Of a stretch of 64,000 nucleotides of DNA, positions 61,950 through 64,000 are shown in pieces (position 1 is the first letter of the stretch; the number at the start of each line of letters is the position of its first letter). The position numbers were made by a program, and so were the translations under genes. Location: positions 1 through 64,000 of the forward strand of contig JAWKYD010000013.1 in assembly GCA_041396685.1 (NCBI GenBank). The letters run 5' to 3'. The DNA is from JAUIAI01 sp041396685 (GTDB lineage: Bacteria > Pseudomonadota > Gammaproteobacteria > Burkholderiales > Burkholderiaceae_E). The notes beneath the pieces were generated by a model. It was not told the origin of the DNA, searched no databases, and worked only from the letters and a program-made list of their open reading frames with translations.

Positions 61950-63278
61950 GTGGCCGAACAAGATCCGTACCGATTCGATACCCTCGCGCTGCATGCGGGC
62001 ACGCCGCCCGACCCGTCGACCGGCTCGCGCGCAATGCCGATTCACCTGACCACGGCCTACGTGTTTCCGAGCGCCGACGAGGCCGCCGCACTGTTCAACA
62101 TGGAGGTCAGCGGCCATGTGTACTCGCGCATCAGCAACCCCACGGTGGCGGCTCTAGAAGAACGCATGGCCATGCTCGAGGGCGGCGTCGGCGCGATCGC
62201 CACCGCCAGCGGCCAGGCCGCCCTGCACCTGATCATCGCCACGCTGGCCGGCGCGGGTTCGCATATCGTGGCCTCACGTGCGCTCTACGGCGGTTCGCAC
62301 AACCTGCTGGCCTATACGCTGCGCCGATTCGGCATCGAGACGACCTTCGTCGATCCGCGCGATCCGCCCGCCTGGCGTGACGCCATCCGGCCCGAAACCC
62401 GCTTGCTGTTCGGCGAGGTGCTCGGCAATCCGGGACTCGACGTACTCGATATCGCACGGCTCGCCGAGATCGCGCACCAGGCGGGGCTGCCGCTGGCGGT
62501 GGATGCGACCTTCACCACGCCGTGGTTGATGCGCCCGGGCGATCACGGTGCCGACCTGATCATGCACTCGGCGACCAAGTTCCTGTGCGGTCATGGCACC
62601 GTGGTCGGCGGCGTTGTCATCGACAGCGGCCGCTTCGACTGGCATGCCTCGGGCCGGTTCCCGGAGCTGACCGAACCCTACGAAGGCTTCCACGGCATGG
62701 TCTTCGCCGACGAGAGCACGGTCGCACCGTTTCTGCTGCGCGCGCGTCGCGAGGCGCTCCGTGACTTCGGCGCCTGCATGAGTCCGATGACGGCGTTCCA
62801 CATCCTGCAAGGCCTCGAAACCCTGCCCCTGCGCATGGCACGCCACGTCGAGAACACCCGCCGGGTTGTCGAGTTCCTGGCCGACCAGCCGCAGGTGAGC
62901 CGCCTCGCCTACCCCGAGCGCGACGATCATCCCGATCGCGAGCTGGCCGCCCGACTGCTGCCGCGTGGCTGCGGTGCCGTCTTCAGCTTCGACCTCGATG
63001 CCGATCGCGACACCGGGCGCCGCTTCGTGGAGTCGCTGCAGTTGTTCTCCCATCTGGCCAATGTCGGCGACGCGAAATCGCTCGTCATCCATCCGGCATC
63101 GACGACCCATTTCCGCATGGACGCGCGCGCCCTCGCGGCCGCCGGCATCGGCGAGGGAACCCTGCGCCTGTCGATCGGTCTCGAGGATCCCCACGACCTG
63201 ATCGGCGACCTGAAACAAGCGTTCCGACGCGCATTCCCGAAACGCAGGACAGCGCCCGCTGCGGCCAAGGGAGATTGA
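61950..63278 (+). CDS. PLP-dependent O-acyl-homoserine sulfhydrylase (MetY/MetZ type)
   Basis: A 442-residue Cys/Met metabolism PLP enzyme that makes homocysteine from an O-acylhomoserine and sulfide. The PLP lysine is in HSATKFLCGHGTVVGG; SRISNPTVAALEERMAMLEG and ASGQAALHLIIATLAGAG are typical. The start is a GTG at 61950-61952 with CAGGAG upstream; the frame extends back 67 codons without similarity. Whether it prefers acetyl or succinyl esters cannot be read. A 14-base palindrome (61904-61917) lies in the leader. Confidence 0.9.
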   Translation: MAEQDPYRFDTLALHAGTPPDPSTGSRAMPIHLTTAYVFPSADEAAALFNMEVSGHVYSRISNPTVAALEERMAMLEGGVGAIATASGQAALHLIIATLAGAGSHIVASRALYGGSHNLLAYTLRRFGIETTFVDPRDPPAWRDAIRPETRLLFGEVLGNPGLDVLDIARLAEIAHQAGLPLAVDATFTTPWLMRPGDHGADLIMHSATKFLCGHGTVVGGVVIDSGRFDWHASGRFPELTEPYEGFHGMVFADESTVAPFLLRARREALRDFGACMSPMTAFHILQGLETLPLRMARHVENTRRVVEFLADQPQVSRLAYPERDDHPDRELAARLLPRGCGAVFSFDLDADRDTGRRFVESLQLFSHLANVGDAKSLVIHPASTTHFRMDARALAAAGIGEGTLRLSIGLEDPHDLIGDLKQAFRRAFPKRRTAPAAAKGD

Positions 63279-63281
63279 GCG

Positions 63282-64000
63282 ATGCGCATTCGAGTCGATG
63301 GCAGCGAGGTTTACGTCTACGAGGGCGGGCGCCCGCGCGGCAGCGAAGCGCCTGCGCTGGTGTTCATCCATGGGGCGCAGAACGACCACAGCGTGTGGAT
63401 ATTGCAGAGCCGCTATCTGGCCCACCACGGTTGGCGGGTTCTCGCCGTCGATTTGCCCGGGCACGGCCGCAGCGAAGGCTCGCCGTTGCCCGACATCGAC
63501 CGGGCCGCGCAGTGGGTCCGTGCGCTGCTCGACGCTGCCGAGGCGCCGGCGGCCGTGCTGTGCGGTCACAGCATGGGCTCGCTGATCGCCCTGGCGGCCG
63601 GCGCGGCCATGCCCGAGCGCACCCTGGGAGTCGCCTTGGTGGGTTCGGCCTGGCCGATGCGGGTGTCCGATGCCTTGCTCGAGGCCGCCGCCAACGACGA
63701 GTCACGGGCGATCGAAATGATCCTGGGCTGGTCGCACTTCGGACTCCATCATCCGCCGGGGCATCCGGGACCGGGCTTCTCCATCTATCACCAGAACCGC
63801 CGGCTGATGCAGCGCCAGGCGCCGGGCACCCTGCTCAACGACCTGCGCGCCTGCCACGACTGGCGAGGCGGCGAGCAGGCGGCCCGGTCGCTGCGTGCGC
63901 CGACGCTGATCGTCAGTGGCAGCAACGATCTGATGACCCCACCGCGTGCCGCCGACACGATCGGCGCCGTTCTGGCGCAAGAGGGATCGGCCTGCCCGTC
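63282..64000 (+). CDS. Alpha/beta hydrolase (3' end outside window)
   Basis: At least 239 residues of an alpha/beta hydrolase, three bases after the sulfhydrylase stop, so probably cotranscribed. The oxyanion block is LVFIHGAQNDHSVW, the nucleophile elbow CGHSMGSLIALAAG (Ser in GHSMG) and the acid region TLIVSGSNDLMTPP. The catalytic histidine lies beyond the right edge. MetX-like acyltransferases share this fold, but the motif spacing here is of general esterases; the function is open. Confidence 0.8.
   Translation, partial: MRIRVDGSEVYVYEGGRPRGSEAPALVFIHGAQNDHSVWILQSRYLAHHGWRVLAVDLPGHGRSEGSPLPDIDRAAQWVRALLDAAEAPAAVLCGHSMGSLIALAAGAAMPERTLGVALVGSAWPMRVSDALLEAAANDESRAIEMILGWSHFGLHHPPGHPGPGFSIYHQNRRLMQRQAPGTLLNDLRACHDWRGGEQAARSLRAPTLIVSGSNDLMTPPRAADTIGAVLAQEGSACP

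Overview
This is a GC-rich stretch of a bacterial chromosome, almost fully coding, with long minus-strand operons whose stop and start codons overlap (ATGA or GTGA). The block ndk-rlmN-pilW/pilF-rodZ-ispG-hisS-yfgM-bamB-der-hfq-hflX-hflK-hflC-DUF2065-hisZ-purA-phosphoribosyltransferase-tRNA-rnr-rlmB is the conserved gene order of Betaproteobacteria, Burkholderiales in particular. hisZ (short, regulatory HisRS paralogue) and DUF2065 beside hflC support this. No species can be named from sequence alone.

Layout. 1-8.2 kb is accessory: an ABC ATPase running off the left edge, an exported AHL-lactonase-like metallo-beta-lactamase-fold enzyme with a clear terminator, a GNAT remnant, two small secreted or lipoprotein genes of unknown function, an AsmA-like protein, an exported hypothetical and an SDR. 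8.3-16.4 kb is a catabolic/uptake cluster on the minus strand. It holds a quinone oxidoreductase, a KstD-like flavoprotein, a dienelactone-hydrolase family enzyme, an enoyl-reductase-like MDR, and a TauABC-type importer whose permease carries an unusual cadherin-like insert. 16.4-26.7 kb is a type IV pilus minor-pilin operon (fimT-pilV-pilW-pilX-pilY1-pilE-pilY1) with two PilY1 paralogues. 27.1-28.4 kb is tag plus a lipoprotein nuclease.

28.3-53.8 kb is the housekeeping block: RNA processing (rnr, rlmB, rlmN, rlmD, hfq), membrane quality control (hflKC, bamB), translation (hisS, tRNA-Leu), isoprenoid and purine synthesis, and the surE-pcm-nlpD stress cluster, in which the usual rpoS is not present between nlpD and rlmD. 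53.9-61.7 kb is a CBS-domain protein and a compact Pil-Chp chemosensory operon (response regulator, PilI/CheW, PilJ, ChpA/CheA hybrid), which probably controls the pili encoded by the minor-pilin operon and pilW/pilF. 61.9 kb to the end carries a MetY/MetZ-type sulfhydrylase and a truncated alpha/beta hydrolase.

No insertion sequence, prophage, CRISPR array or toxin-antitoxin pair was recognised. The most unusual items are the cadherin-like insert in the permease, an 88-bp partial duplication of the tRNA-Leu 3' end with its terminator, the two PilY1 genes around one pilin gene, and the missing rpoS.
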